A stretch of DNA of 64,000 nt from contig AP031352.1 of the NCBI GenBank assembly GCA_037833965.1, forward strand, positions 31,622,501-31,686,500, written 5' to 3'. A program made the position numbers and the translations under genes. Under the pieces are notes generated by a model. It saw only the letters and a program-made list of their open reading frames with translations. It searched no databases and had not been told where the DNA came from. This DNA is from Marchantia polymorpha subsp. ruderalis. Taxonomy: Eukaryota; Streptophyta; Marchantiopsida; Marchantiales; Marchantiaceae. Shown piece after piece: positions 37,124 to 50,641 of this stretch. Numbering within the stretch: position 1 is the stretch's first letter; each line of letters begins with the position of its first letter.

Positions 37124-40100
37124 CACATTCAAGTGCCTGCATTTCAGTACAATCGTCGATTGGAACGCCTTTTGGAGCTTTCGAGTTCATCCATCCTTTC
37201 TTATCCAATTTTGCCTCGACAAGATGCCGTCATTAGGGTGTTATTGCTGTGCCTGTCGTCTGTCTGCACTTCACCATGCTGCAAGCACACACCACCCGGC
37301 ACTGATACCGTACTGCCATGAGTCTGGAGTAGTGGCACTGTCTCTTGCAAGGCACAGACTATTTTCTGGTTGTTGATCCCAGCGTTGAAAGAAGACTTTT
37401 GGAAAAGCCGAGGGATCTTGTCGAAATTATTTTCAATGGTGGCGGTGGTACTAGACATAAAAGGAGTATTCTTTCGCGGATCCACTCTTGGTTCGAAGGA
37501 CGAACAGTGGAGAAGTTGGTTTCGAGGAGAAGGTTCTGACGTATCTAGTCGCAGAACTGGTATTGCGGGCTCAACTGCTGCATGTAGATAATCAGGAGGT
37601 GATTTCTGAAGGATAGTGAGTCCTAATTTACTGCTCGGAGAAGTTGCGTTGAAAGACTTAAAAACTCGCAATGGTGCAGGATGACTTTTGGAGGTGTCAT
37701 CAGTTTCACTCACACTCCGGTCTCCGTCTTTGTAGACTGTAAAGCTTTTTTCGTTTCGCTCATCGAAAATCGTAGCTTCGATTATTTCGCCAGAATGGAC
37801 TTGAGTAAATACTCAGACCCGTGCTATGCTTCCACACCGTTAGCATTTGTCCGCAGAAGACTCGGACTCGTGATAGCATTGAGTCATTGATTATGAACTC
37901 TTTGAGGATTGTAACTCGTGGCCAACCTTAGCTGTAGATTCAGCCGGGTACATGACGAGACCTCAACCTTTTATTATTCTGCTTCTTGAAGATGGTTCCT
38001 CATTAGCAGGTATCTTCGATTTTCTTGCCAGTCCGGCAGACGTGTACAGTTGGTCCATAGAAGACACGATCCTTCGTGATGGCTTGTCGTTCCGAGTGCT
38101 CTTTCAGCACACTCAGGTTTCATGGTCCCGATTTGGCGCCGAGTACATGTGTCGTTGAAGAGCAGCCTTTAAAGCCGTGTCTAGTCAAATGTCAGTAGTT
38201 TCTAGAGTAGCTTGGAATGGACGTACTTTTTTCTGGCTCATGGTACCTCTTCTTCGACCTTGTGATGTAACAACATTGGTCATAACGGTCAGAGATTAGG
38301 ATTAGATTTACCAACGATCTTTAGTGTAGTACTCAAGAAAGCGTATTCGTAGGAGAGGCAAACGGCGATGGGAAGCAGGCACGGAGTTTCCCGACAAAGC
38401 TTTTTGTCAGTGCGAGTTGGCCGGGCTGGCCAGCCATGAGTAGAACACAAAGCAGTGGAAGTAAAAGGCCGTAGCTTTCATTGTCCATGGTCAAAGATCT
38501 ACGATCAACATCGCCAGACAGTCACCTCACAAGGTCATGAGTTCTTGATGTAAAAACTTGATGTAAAATTGAAATTCCCCGATGAAAAGGTGAGGTTATT
38601 ACTATCTTATGGTTCACGAACTGATGTGTTTTCTTGTCTTCGACATTCGGTTGATTTTGGAATTCCTCGTTCTACACTTAAGGTAAGCAAACGGTAATGT
38701 TCACGAGTTTCCATAACACATCCAATCGTTGCATGACTTTGAAAGACTGGTCGTCGTGTATGCAGGGCCTCGCTTAATTTCAACTGACCTGATCACTGGG
38801 CGATGATGTGCCAACCCGGCAGTGAGTCGTAATACTTATCGTGATTTGGCCTCAAGCCCAATTATACAAATACTGATTTGAGTACATCTAATGGTATCGC
38901 TGTTGCTTTGGTGAGTTTACTACTCTAGTTCACAATACTGGATGTCTGCGGGAGACACATTATGTAAGCGATTCCAGATGGATATACTGCGTATGAACAT
39001 TTTTGATCGCCTTCTGCTTCCTGAGATCAAAGACGTGTCATTATCATAGCTTAGAAGTGCTAACGAAATTGAACTGCGGCTGTTGTAGACTCGTATGACT
39101 GTCCGTCGCTAGAATTTCTTCTCATTGCTCAACGACAAAGCAGGGACGACGGGTCGCTCTTAGAAAAATTTGCTGGCCGTGTTGAAGGAAAAATACCAGT
39201 CTTTGATTGACAGCGGTAACGAAGAATGCTGAATTTATTATGACATGTTTTGATCCTCAACTTCAAAGGCAGGCTTATCGTTGTATGGGTTACCTCCTAG
39301 TACTAATTTGCACTGCTCGCATCTGATCAGAGAATGATTTGCGAACGAAAATTAGACTGCGAACACCTGCGCCGTATTATTGTAGCGAATACTCTGAAAC
39401 GAAGAACCAGACGTCGTCCGGCTGCGAATCGGCGGATCCGCCCAGACGCTGGGGTAACCGGGGCTCCGACGTCCGCGGGCTGCGGAACCCGCGAACCACG
39501 TGTGAGCAGTCAGAACTGGGTCCCACCTAGTCCGCGCGAAAGTCTCTCGGGAGTCCAGACGGAATCTACAGAAAAGCGCGCACTTTTACCGGCGGTGTCC
39601 GGTGACGAGCTCGACTCGCCCCGAAGACTGTGGGTTCCAATCTTTGTGGATTTTGTCGCAATTTTCATTTGCCAATTTGTTTTATGCCGCATCGGGCCCC
39701 ACAGCCCGATGCGACGGTGCGCAATCTTTGACATCGCCGGTATGAAAATGGCGAAATTGCTCTCACTTGACTTCTTGCAAATCCCGGAGCCCAGTGGAGG
39801 AGTCCACGAGCCCCATCGTTGAGGGCTTTCTCTCCCAAGTGTGCTTGCAAAATCTGCGGTAGTTGTAGAAGTTTCGGTACGGTAATCACCCGCAAGACTG
39901 CCCGCCATTAATAGAAACTGTGCGCCATTTCGCAATATGTTCGGCTCGCGACTAGCCATTTGTAGTAAGAAGATTCGGGCACGTTGGTCGGATGTCAGCG
40001 TGACGCACCATCTGGGCTCCAGAGCCTTCTCGGGCTTCGGTGGAGGAATGAAGCTAGAAAGCAGCCACAGATCAGCTCGAAAGGCAGTCCCTGCCCTTCA

Positions 40101-40800
40101 CTTATGTACAGAATTGTGGTCTGGAATTTCCTCTCTCATATAGAATCAAAAGGTGTGCGAGATCTGGAGCGTCTTGTTGATGCCTCTGCCCAACACCACC
40201 GCGGATCTCTTCGGGCAGGGAAACGATGATGCTCAACTCTCTCAAAATCTCTCGTGCTGTACATGACTCTCCTCGTCTCTTGTCACCTTTGCTTTTGGTC
40301 CTAATTGTTTAGTTTATTAGTGGCATCATTCTTCCCAATCATTTCATTTGTGTCATGCGAATTCCTCCTCGATGAGTATACGCAAACAGATGCGCAGCGT
40401 CGGCGACGAGGTTCAGCCATGCTCTTGGAATAGCATCGATACTCATGATCCGTATCGAAAATCCGAATATAAATTATTTCAAATAAGCGTATCACTGTAA
40501 GAGTCTCTTCCCTCTGGACATGCGCACGGAAAATTTCGGTCAATTTTCGGGGCTGAAGCGCAGGAAAAAACACTGCGCATACCCCTCCTCCTTTCGATCC
40601 GCACTTTGCGATGAATGGAAAGCGACTATTCCAGGACACCTCAGTCCGAAAGAGGCACACAAAGGGAGGGTACGGAAACTGATAAGGCGGATGGGATGCT
40701 TCGTTTCCTGAACGCAGTCAGCGCCGCGAAGTCCACTTTTCCTGTAAGTCAAGTCTGGGCCCTCCCTCAGGCCGGATGTCCGTGGATTTACTTCCGCCTA
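37124..40800. other. intergenic region between the two SCYL1-related genes
   Basis: No known protein family is visible on either strand. A minus-strand open frame of 170 codons (37713-37201) and GC-rich frames at 39.3-39.9 kb look like chance frames. The first part is probably the 3'-UTR of the fusion gene. Confidence 0.5.
39688..39713. repeat. 10-bp GC-rich hairpin
   Basis: CGCATCGGGC at 39688-39697 pairs exactly with GCCCGATGCG at 39704-39713 over the loop CCCACA. It stands alone, without a following T-tract. Confidence 0.65.
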
Positions 40801-40849
40801 AGGGAGGGCCTTGACGTCGGGGTCCTTAGGCTATGGGGGACTCCCTCCC

Positions 40850-41179
40850 TCGCTCCCCCCCCCCCCCCCCTCGCTCGCTCCCGTCTGCAAGCTGCCGCTG
40901 CTGCCTGCCATCGCTCTGGCTCGCGGCATTCGTCGACGTTCGAGCTCTCTTTCTGTCTCGTCGGGGACGGAAGGGAAGGGAAGCGAAGCGGAGGAGGAGG
41001 AGGAAGGCAGGGCAGAGGACCACGAGAGGAGAGCGCGAGCGAACGAGGAAGGGAAGTGCGTGAGCGAGGGATGGATCGCGGTGCGGATCGTAGAGGGGAA
41101 GTAGATCAGTGATAGAGAGAAAAATTGGAGGTGAGCGGAGCGGGTTCGAGGAGCAGCAACAGCAGCAGCAGCAGCAGCG
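40850..41179 (+). promoter_or_regulatory. promoter and 5'-UTR of the SCYL1 paralogue
   Basis: A run of 16 C (40855-40870) is followed by CTCGCTCGCT and a purine-rich leader. An imperfect CAG repeat (41153-41178) then ends right at the ATG. GGAAGTAGATCAGTG at 41097-41111 is shared with the leader of the fusion gene, so the duplication included non-coding 5' sequence. The transcription start itself is not visible. Confidence 0.5.
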
Positions 41180-44100
41180 ATGTTGAAGTTTTTGAAGGGG
41201 GTTGTGGGATCGGGAGGTGGAATCAAGGATCTGCCCTACAATATCGGAGAGCCTTACTCCACTGCATGGGGCTCCTGGACTCACTACCGCGGCACTTCCA
41301 AGGTCAGTATCGCTGCCGACTTCGTTGGATTTTTTCTTCCTGTGCCTGTTTGCAGGAAAAAGGAACCAGTCTGACGATGAGATCTGGCCAGTGAGGGTCG
41401 GCGAAGGTGCTGATTTATCATGTCGAGGATAAGAGTTTGGGAGAAAGTTTGGGCTGGCTAGAGAGTTGGATCGGTATTTAGGGCTGGACATAGTATTGAA
41501 ATGCACGGGGTGTTGACTCTCAGGTATGAAATGTCCACGGAGCTACTGTATAGCTGGCGTTTAGCCACATTCCGCATATACCATATATTTCATCTGGTTT
41601 TAGCCACTCTCCGGTAAAGGTTCGAGCGGTGTATTCAAGATCCCAAATTCTGGATTTGCGAAGGCCTGGTACATGGTTGCAGGATATAATTTTGAACTTC
41701 TGAAGCTGAAAATATGAAGCTCGAATGTTCAGTGTCTAAATTATAATTGTGGATCCACAATGTGGAGAAATTATACAAGTTCACACTCTTATGTCCTCCG
41801 CAAAGCCTATGCCTGACTTACATAAGAAGTTTATTTTCCACTGGTCTCTACACGAGGGTTAAAATGTGTTGACACTTCAAGTTACCCTCCCGTTTCCTGT
41901 GACGAAATTGATTTTCCAGTTGCTGCTTGTCGCAACACTGGCAAGCTAAGAATCTACACTGTCTACTTGAGTACACCCACATTCTATGTTAGAAAGGATC
42001 CGGATCACGGTTGAAAGGCTACTGAATAGATATTTTGGTGTTGATTATGTAATAGTCTTGCTCGCAACCTCTGAGTCTTCACTGTGGACGCTCTCTGCTC
42101 TGAATAAATGACCATATTGTGGAGATAAAGTTTTTTTTGTGTAAATAATCTGTTCTCGTGGAACTCAGAGTAGGCCACACGTGAAGGATCAGCAGGTAAG
42201 AAGGTCTTCTATCATAGAAATCGATGAGCTGAATCTGTAAAATCATCTTCTGGAATTAACCTGAGGTTTTCTCTCGAATTTTCTCCATCAGGACGACAAT
42301 GCACCAGTATCAATATTTTCTCTTGTTGGGACCAGTCCACAGGATGGACGGCTTGCTGCAGCGCGAAATGGTGCTAAAAGGCTTCGCACTGTAAGACTGT
42401 TCCATGCCGGCCTTCTTTTTCCAAATCTGAATGAAATGTTTAGGCACATAGATCTGTCTGTGTTTGTTGACAAACCGTGAATACTCCATAACTCTCACAC
42501 AGTGAAATGCTTTTACACAGGTTCGGCACCCCAATATTTTATCTTACCTTCACAGTACAGAAGCCGAAGCTATGGAGGGGGGTGTTGCGAAGCCAACCAT
42601 ATATGTTGTCACAGAACCCGTTATGCCCCTAGCGGAGAAAATCAAGGAGCTCAACTTGAAAGGAACACAACGGTATGAAAATGCATTCAAACGATGCATT
42701 TCCATTTGCAGGATGCATCGTCTTCTTGTTACGCAGTGTCACAGCTTAGCCAAGGTGTGGTGTATATAGCTCAAGGCTGTGACAGGAAACTACCAACGAG
42801 TACATATTAAAAAACACAATGTGAATCTTTTTGAAGCCTGCACCTCTTAGGATTTTTCCAATTTGAATCAGATGCAAGTCGGGGAATATGAAAACTTCAG
42901 TCGATAGTAATTGATCAAACTCGGTTCCAATTTGTGAACTCTGACACAAGGTGCATTATTGCAGAGATGAATTTTATGCGTGGGGTCTTCATCAAATTAC
43001 AAAAGCAGTCAGTTTTCTTAATAATGACTGCAAGCTGGTACGATTTTTACCACTGTATATTCTTGGAATTTTTACGCATGCACTTCTTGTTTTTTGTTGA
43101 TTATGTATGAGGTATCCATTTAGAGCAAAGTATTATAGTTTTGCAGTCTGCAAAGCATGGACAGAGTTTCACTTTCCATAGATTTGGGAACCATCTATTA
43201 TAATTCTTCTTGAGAGATTAGCATTTATGAAATATACAGCTTATGCCACACAAGCATGATCTCCTCGGACTTATATTTAAAGATACAAACTTCTGTTCTC
43301 TTCAACATCTCAGGTCCATGGGAATGTGTGTGTGGATGCTGTGGTTGTTACTCCAACCCTCGATTGGAAGCTGCATGCATTTGATGTCTTGTCTGAGTTT
43401 GATGGAGGCAACCCAGCAGCTTCGGGCCCTATGTTGGTAAGTCCCTCAATATTGAAACTAGTTGGGGAATTCTTGCCTACAGTAAAATGGTATTAGGAAT
43501 CGCAGATAGAACAGTATACTACTTTCAGAAATCCCTTAGTATCATATTGAATCTTGAAAATTCCATGTAATTGTGGATTCATTTATCAGTCACGAGGAAT
43601 ATGCTGACCTGTTGGTCCTTCAATTGACATTTCTAGGTCGAGTGGCTCAGCTTGAGTTGTAGAGGGCCTGCAGCTCACGTGCTTTTCAAACGTGTTGTGA
43701 ATTTTGCAGCAATACGAATTTTTGGTCAGTCCCCAGTACAAATCCCAGGAACTTGCAAAAACCGACTGGTCTACCATTAGAAAATCTTCACCTTGGGCAA
43801 CTGACTCATGGGGTCTTGGTATGTTTGATCTATTCACCATGTTGTTGATGTTGCATGATACCATGTCTGTTGATTTGCTATCGTGATCGACCTCTGTTTG
43901 TTTCCATGATGGGAAGTTGGAGAGGTTTTCATCATCTTCTGCCCGTTGTGTCGACCTTGTAGGTTGCTTGATATATGAACTCTTTCTTGGGTCGAAGCTG
44001 ACAAAGACAGAGGACCTTCGCAACACCGCATCCATCCCTAAGGTGGTTCAATTCCTGTAAGCTTTGATTTTGAAACTTTGGTCCATTTAATGAGTCTTGA

Positions 44101-47100
44101 GACTCATTGCTTGGATTTTGTGTTTTTGGCTTGTCATATGCAAACTCCAGGGTGCATATACCATAACTTTTTTGCTTGATCCATTATGGGTCATTCTAAT
44201 GTGCATCAACCGAATACAAGTAAGTCCACGTTGAAGATGTTATTTGTCCAAAGGAACTGACGTAAAGCTCCATTACTCTGCCTTTCCAGACTTTACTTCC
44301 AGATTATCAAAGACTGTTAGGGTCTATTCCGTCACGGAGGATGAACCCCTCAAAGCTGGTAGAAAACAGTGGTGAGTTTCTTCAGAGACTCCCATATGAC
44401 ACAATCCCCTGGAAGTAATCAGGTGTATAGGAATGTGATCAACGAGGTCTTTCTGATTATCATGAGGAGGCTGTTACTTTTTGTACAGTATAAATTTTCT
44501 TGTCAATGAGCCGAAGGTGAAGGCTGAAGGATTGATTCACTTTGTTGTGACTACAGAGTTTTTCCAAAATAAGCTGGTGGAAACTATCCAGTTCATGGAA
44601 GTTCTTAATCTCAAAGATAGTGTGGAGAAAGACTCTTTCTTCAGGAAACTTTCCACTCTGGTTGAACAACTACCACGAGAGATTGTCTTGAAGAAGGTGA
44701 GGGTCTTATGTGCTTTACATCTGCTTCCGTTGTGATCTCAACAGAGTTTCCCTATGGATATGTGCAACTTGTAGGAGATGAGATCATGCCGTGTACTTTG
44801 ATGTGTATTTTATATTCAACAGCTTCAAGCTATCAAACCTGCCAAGTCTTTACCAGTTCAAACTTGTGAAATATCCTGGAAGATTGAGATTTGATGAGAA
44901 TATGGTGGTTTGATTACAGTTGTTGCCTCTTCTCGCGTCTGCACTAGAATTTGGTTCTGCAGCTGCGCCAGCTTTGAATCCCTTGCTAAAGATGGGATCC
45001 TGGCTTGGTCAGGATGATTTCAATAACAAGGTACTATCTTATTCTGGTCTTTGGTGTACACATCAATTTATTTCATATTGTGGATCCATTGCGTTTGGGG
45101 ATGGTCAAGTCAGTAGTGACGTCATTCATATTCTACATCTCGCAGTTATGTAATGTTGAGAACCAGCCCATTCAAGGACCTATAATTATGTTACTTGTGA
45201 ACACATCACATGGGCAGTAATTCTGTGATGCAGAAGATTAAGTGAAAACGATTCAGTTCTTTTTGCGGTATAATCCATGATTATAATTTTGATCCCTGTT
45301 TATTTTGGCAGGTGTTACCAACTGTCATCAGACTTTTTGCCTCCAGTGACAGGGCCATTAGGGTTGGTTTATTACAACATATAGAGAGTTTTGGAAATGG
45401 TCTGTCGACCCAGGTTGTTGACGAGCAGGTGAGTTTGGTTCGGTTGAGCCTTTCCCGCCCATGCGTTGTCCTGTTTAAATTGTGATGTTAAGGTTGAACT
45501 TTTCGGCGGACAGAGTTGCGAGAATGTCCTCAGGTACGATCAAATAGTCTCGATTGTCTTTGCTTAATCTTCGTTGCCTTCAGGTTTTTTGTAGAACATA
45601 GTGATTCAAATATATCATAAGGCCCTACATACTGATTTCGAAATGCTTTGAAAAACTTGTGGTTTAAAAAAATAAAAACAAATTTGTTTCTTGTTGTAGG
45701 TTTTCCCACATGTTGCCACTGGCTTCTCAGATTCTTCAGCGTTTCTACGTGAGCTCACTCTCAAATCAATGTTGACGCTTGCTCCGAAGGTATGTCCATA
45801 TGGGTCATTAAATAGCAAGTACATAAAACACTCAATAAAGAGGAGAGACTGTCAGCAAGAACTTCAGGAGTGAGTGTATACTCTGAATAAACATGGAGAG
45901 GAAACCCACTCTATGCTTTTGCTAAGCCCTGCCCACACTATATTGATGACATGTGGAAATTTTCAACTTGGCACTAAACTTTTCACGTGTTTCCTTTTTG
46001 TGTTATTCTGATTACTGCAGCTGTCTCAGCGAACGATTACTGGATCTCTTCTGAAGTATCTCTCGAAACTTCAGGTGGGCGTTCATCTAGTCAAATATTT
46101 TACGTACTTTTATTAAAGATCTCGATCCGTGATAGCAACTGTGCTTGAATTCACTTTTCAACTATGACATGCAATTTAGGTAGGAGAAGTCAACTTGTTA
46201 AGAAAGAGTGCAAAGGAGAAGGTGAAAAGGATAGGGCCATGCCTTTAGAACCTTGAGGATTGTATCCCAGCTTTTTCCTTGACTTGTCTTTGATATTCGT
46301 TCAGGTTGATGAAGAGCCCGCCATCCGAACAAATACCACCATTTTACTGGGCAATATTGCTGGCCATCTCAACGATGCAGTAAGTGTTGAGTCTACCAAC
46401 TTTCTGTTTCACATTAAAGAAATGAGGTAACTCTTTATAGCTGTAGGCTGTTTGGTCTTAAGGTAAATCATGGAGGTAACTTAGTACAAGTATTCAGTTT
46501 AGTGCTTGCTATTCATGACAGTGGACATTTTCTCTATTACTTGTTTAAGATAGCAGCAGCATATTGTCCAGTTTATTTTTTTGAGACAGTTACAGTATAT
46601 TCATGGATTTTACCCAGTCATGTTTGCAAAGAAATTTAAAGTTATGATACATTCTTTGAATGGAACGCAGACAAGGAAGCGAGTGCTGATTAATGCATTT
46701 ACGGTGCGTGCCCTGCGTGATGGATTCGCTCCTGCGAGAGGAGCAGGTAAAGTACCGCAGTTTCTTCACACATTGGGTTGACTCTTCAGGTTCCTAACAC
46801 CAATTTATAGGTGATTCATAACAAAGAGCACAACTTAAAAAATGCTTTTACCAACTTACACTGTTTTGACATTGTGTGCTTGAAGGAATCATGGCACTCA
46901 CTGCAACTATGGAATTTTACGACGCAACAGAAATAGCAACACGTATACTACCCCACCTCGTCATATTGACAGTTGATGGTGACAGGTACTTGCGAACATT
47001 CTTATGAACGAAATACTTTTGTTTACTCTTTCTTTGTCTTGGTTGATGTTCTATTTTCGTCTTACAACATAGGGGATCAATCACTTATGATCCATCTAAA

Positions 47101-48875
47101 TATGTTCTATGCTTGTATTTGATTGATCTTTTAGTGTTTTTCGCTTAGGTAGTATTTTTTGGCTAATTAATGCTGCACTCGTCTGGCAGTGATGTGAGGA
47201 CAAAAGCCTTTCAGGCAACAGAATCTTTCTTGCAAAGTATCAAGCTCCAAGTTGATAAGGTATGTTTACAGCTGGCTTTTTTGGCCGAGTTTACAGTCGC
47301 GACTTGAATGAAATTATTACTTACGCAGGCTATGAACATGGCCGCATGGTATTTTACCGGGGAGCTTATTAACTTGCACATTTTTTAACAGATGCATACA
47401 GGAGGAGATAGCATGACTAATCTAGCGTCCGCTGCTGGATTAAGTGCTAATTCTGGACTTTTAGGGTAAGCTTCAGTATAATGTGCAGAGTTTTACTCCC
47501 TACCCTCCACGACTCCTCACATTTTCTCGTCATGCTACGCCTGTCCATATTCCATCATCAATTCTCTATCGTCAAGTTGAAAATTATTTCACGTTCTCTT
47601 TAAGAAGGTTGCTATGCAAGATGTTTGAAGTATAGGCACTGTTTGCTGAAGATGTTATATACAGTTTTCCTCTTTATATACTATACCATCCAGTACGAAA
47701 AGCTTCGCAATCGCTTGATGCTCGAGTGATGTTCGACTACTGTCTACATTGTGAAGGGTGGACCATAATGCTGAAATGTTGATTATCTTTCAGATGGGCA
47801 GTAAGCTCCCTAACGACAACCAAAGCAAAAACAGAAATTGGCACTCCTGCCACTACTCAACCTCTGGAAACCACCTCAACGGCCAAGATCTCAAGTAACT
47901 CTGGTATGTTTCTAGTATTTCCTCTTCAAGTTTGCCAAAAGAGGTTTAGAACCTTGTGCCCCTCTAGGTCAGGGTTGAGGAAGTTGAAGGATTCAGTGAC
48001 TTGGATTTATGAACTGCTACAATGATTGCCATGACTGTGATCACGAGTGAAAACACTTCATTGCCCTGAGTATTGTCAAACGAAACTGCTTTTACAGCAA
48101 CATCAGTCTCCGAGAGACCTCCACCACCTCCAGTCTCTGTGTACACTTCGTCCTACCAACCCGAAGCTCCGGCCGTTGCATCTCCTACGTCAGATGGATG
48201 GGGGGACATCAGAGAGAACGGGAACGGGAACGGTGATGATGACGACGCCGACGGTTGGGGAGACATGGGATTATTGGAGGAACCCTCGCTAGCAAGAATA
48301 CAAGCAGCGCAGCAGAGACCGGTGGCTGCGCCGAAACCGCAGATGTCCACCACCAACACATATACTGTAAAATCAAGTAAGCTCTTCTGTAACCTTCTGT
48401 GTGATCAAGGAAGCCAAGGGGTCGGACATGCAGTCGATTCAACCACGAAACCTATTTGTGATCGCTTTGTTAACTCAGAGGCAAATAGACGTTTCGCAAT
48501 CGAAGCAAGGACTGACGGGATTGAACTGTCGCAGGTGTGGATACCACACGAACGAGTGTCTCTAGCAAGAGTTATGCCGAAACTCGAAAAGCGGATGACG
48601 ACGACGATCCGTGGGCTGCCATCGCCGCCCCTGCTCCTTCGAGCACCGCGAGACCTCTGAGCTCGGCTTCGAGCGCGTCGGGTGGGAGGGGCTCGTCTGC
48701 TCCACGGGTAAGACCGGCCGGCCAACATGTGTCGTTAGGCCAACATGTATCTTTAGAAAAAGCTCTGGGAGGAGGATCGGAGGCGAGCAGTGCTGGGCGT
48801 GGTAGAGGTAGGGGTAGATCGGCACCCATGAAATTGGGGGCTCAACGCGTAACTCGGCCTTCCGAGAACTTGTAA
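41180..48875 (+). CDS. SCYL1-like N-terminal kinase-like protein, full length
   Basis: Exons: 41180-41302, 42292-42390, 42521-42672, 42965-43037, 43314-43436, 43710-43818, 43963-44042, 44290-44371, 44557-44696, 44920-45030, 45312-45428, 45700-45789, 46021-46074, 46305-46379, 46671-46746, 46886-46985, 47190-47259, 47392-47465, 47794-47903, 48098-48376 and 48535-48875. They give 825 aa in phase, close to Arabidopsis At2g40730. Residues 1-280 form a pseudokinase (HGN for HRD). Residues about 280-570 form HEAT-type repeats (DSVEKDSFFRKL, LEFGSAAAPAL, DRAIRVGLLQH, DEEPAIRTNTTILLGNIA, RKRVLINAFTVRAL). The tail is Pro/Ser-rich with two DGWGD motifs and a DDDDDPWAA motif. Animal SCYL1 binds COPI and acts in Golgi-ER retrieval, so a similar cytoplasmic role is inferred. 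The first eight exons match the upstream fusion gene in phase, and seven of the eight match in length (exon 3 differs by one codon). Confidence 0.95.
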
Positions 48876-48936
48876 AAGCAGTAGATATATTCTCTGTATT
48901 AGTCTTAGTATAGGCATTTGATTCTGCCCGCCTCCA

Positions 48937-48942
48937 AATAAA
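48937..48942 (+). terminator. poly(A) signal of the SCYL1 gene
   Basis: AATAAA lies 62 nt after the stop codon in an AT-rich 3' flank, a plausible near-upstream polyadenylation element. Confidence 0.5.
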
Positions 48943-50419
48943 GGTTGAGCAATTTTTATTACGAACCTACCCAATCCCTCTTACGGCCGTGATGTAGAAA
49001 GCAACCAGTCTGGTACCTTTTGTCATCTATCAAGCGACGCGCTGCGGATGAAGAAGCCGGGCCGGTGTCGTCGACGTAATCCATAGATTGATTCCACGAA
49101 ACGTCAAACCATTCGAATCGTAGTAACATTCTCCAAATTCAAGGAAGCTTAATGCTGCTGGCTAGTTTATCTGTGTTCTCATTCTTATGCCTCGCGTGTT
49201 GGTCTCTCTGGTACATTATGCTCATCATCGAGCGGTCAAGAATTCTGCTCTTTGAGCACTTCTGAATGCTTTGGGAGACCGTCGAGACCGATCAGTTTTG
49301 CAAATTGATTTTTCAAATGCGGCAAGTTTAGGTTGACTGTTTCAACTTCATTTCGCATGTCCAAGCTTTCCTCTACAACACCATGTGTTACAAAACAGTC
49401 GAGGTCGTATGTATAATCAAAGATCCATGTTGTGAATATTGCCGCAGAATCTCGTCTGAGCGCTGCTAGAATAGTTTGAGTGAAGACCTCTTTGATTTTA
49501 ACTTAAGCCTCACTGGCATGGTGGATATATATTTTCCATGTTCATCGTACTAAATCACGATTTTGTACCGTCGGGAATGTTTAGCAGAACAAGCAGCTCA
49601 AAATTCGCCGACAGCACAGGATTTACATTTCCGATCCTGGTGGAAGGTCAAAATTTTGTCATTAAGCTCATTGAACCATCATTCTTGGCGGGCTCCAAGT
49701 TTACTGAGCAGTAGAAAGCCTTCTACACAGATCGAAATACCAGTCTGTTCACGAAGTAGGATCAGAGTGCGAACCTTTTATGTTACGAACAAGTTTTGTC
49801 GTAAATTTCCTATGGATAGATGCCATGTGTGCCAGCTGGAATTTGCACTTCCATGGGCACTGACGGAATTGCGAAAGACGGCTTAATGTCTTTGACGACT
49901 CAATATGTCTCTATGAATCTAAGAAGATCCTTGCAATGGACAACTGTGCGTATTTCATATCATGTATTGAAATCTGGGAATTTATTGAGACATACTTCGG
50001 AAATCATTAGACGCAATGACTCGCAGATTATAGGTGCCTAGTACAGTTTCTGGGCGGCAGCTCTAATCTGGAAGGAGAGGTTCAAACCCTTTTAGACAGT
50101 ATGAGTATGAATCGACGCGTTCTCACATCCCGAAATTAGTGTCAAAAGGACGGTCAACATTCATAAAAGAAACAAGTATGAGCTAGTCATGTGTGCACAT
50201 GAATAGCTCATGACCAACCACCTGTCAAAGATGATTTGACTGTCAAGTCGAATCTAATTGCACAGCGATGAAGATGATGATTGTTCAAGGTCCTAGCAAT
50301 AAAAAGTGAAGCCAAATTGCTGATATGTCCAAAACTTGGTGTAAAACTTCCGTAACAGATTGCAACATCAAAATCACAGGACGTAACGTCGAGAAGCTGA
50401 AACAGGGAGCGTGGAAGAA
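48943..50419. other. intergenic stretch, nothing recognised
   Basis: This lies between two convergent genes. Only short open frames without family features were seen. Confidence 0.5.
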
Positions 50420-50641
50420 TTGTTGTAATTTGGCCCGGGAACGAGTTGTTTCCCAAGCTCAAACGCTTTTCATCGATAAATGAATGGACATGTACAGAAA
50501 AGCAAATCTCTAAGAGATGGACGAGCGAGCCTAAGAGAGTCGTTGTAATTACAATTTTTGGAATGGGAACGAGCTGTTTCCCAAGCACAAACGCTTTTCA
50601 CCAATGAGTGAATGGATATGTACAGGAAAGCGAATCTCTAG
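50420..50641. repeat. tandem direct repeat overlapping the 3' end of the TANGO2-like gene
   Basis: A copy at 50420-50514 is repeated at about 50540-50641. Shared blocks include GTTGTAATT, GGGAACGAG, TGTTTCCCAAGC, CAAACGCTTTTCA and ATGTACAG. The right copy ends at the stop codon of the minus-strand gene, so both copies lie in its presumed 3'-UTR. Confidence 0.75.

Noticed and set aside
37201-37713. Minus-strand open frame of 170 codons after the fusion gene
   Set aside because: No family features, and it lies in the likely 3'-UTR of the fusion gene. Chance is the best explanation.
39334-39959. Open frames of about 150-160 codons on both strands
   Set aside because: They overlap on opposite strands in GC-rich DNA, with no family match.
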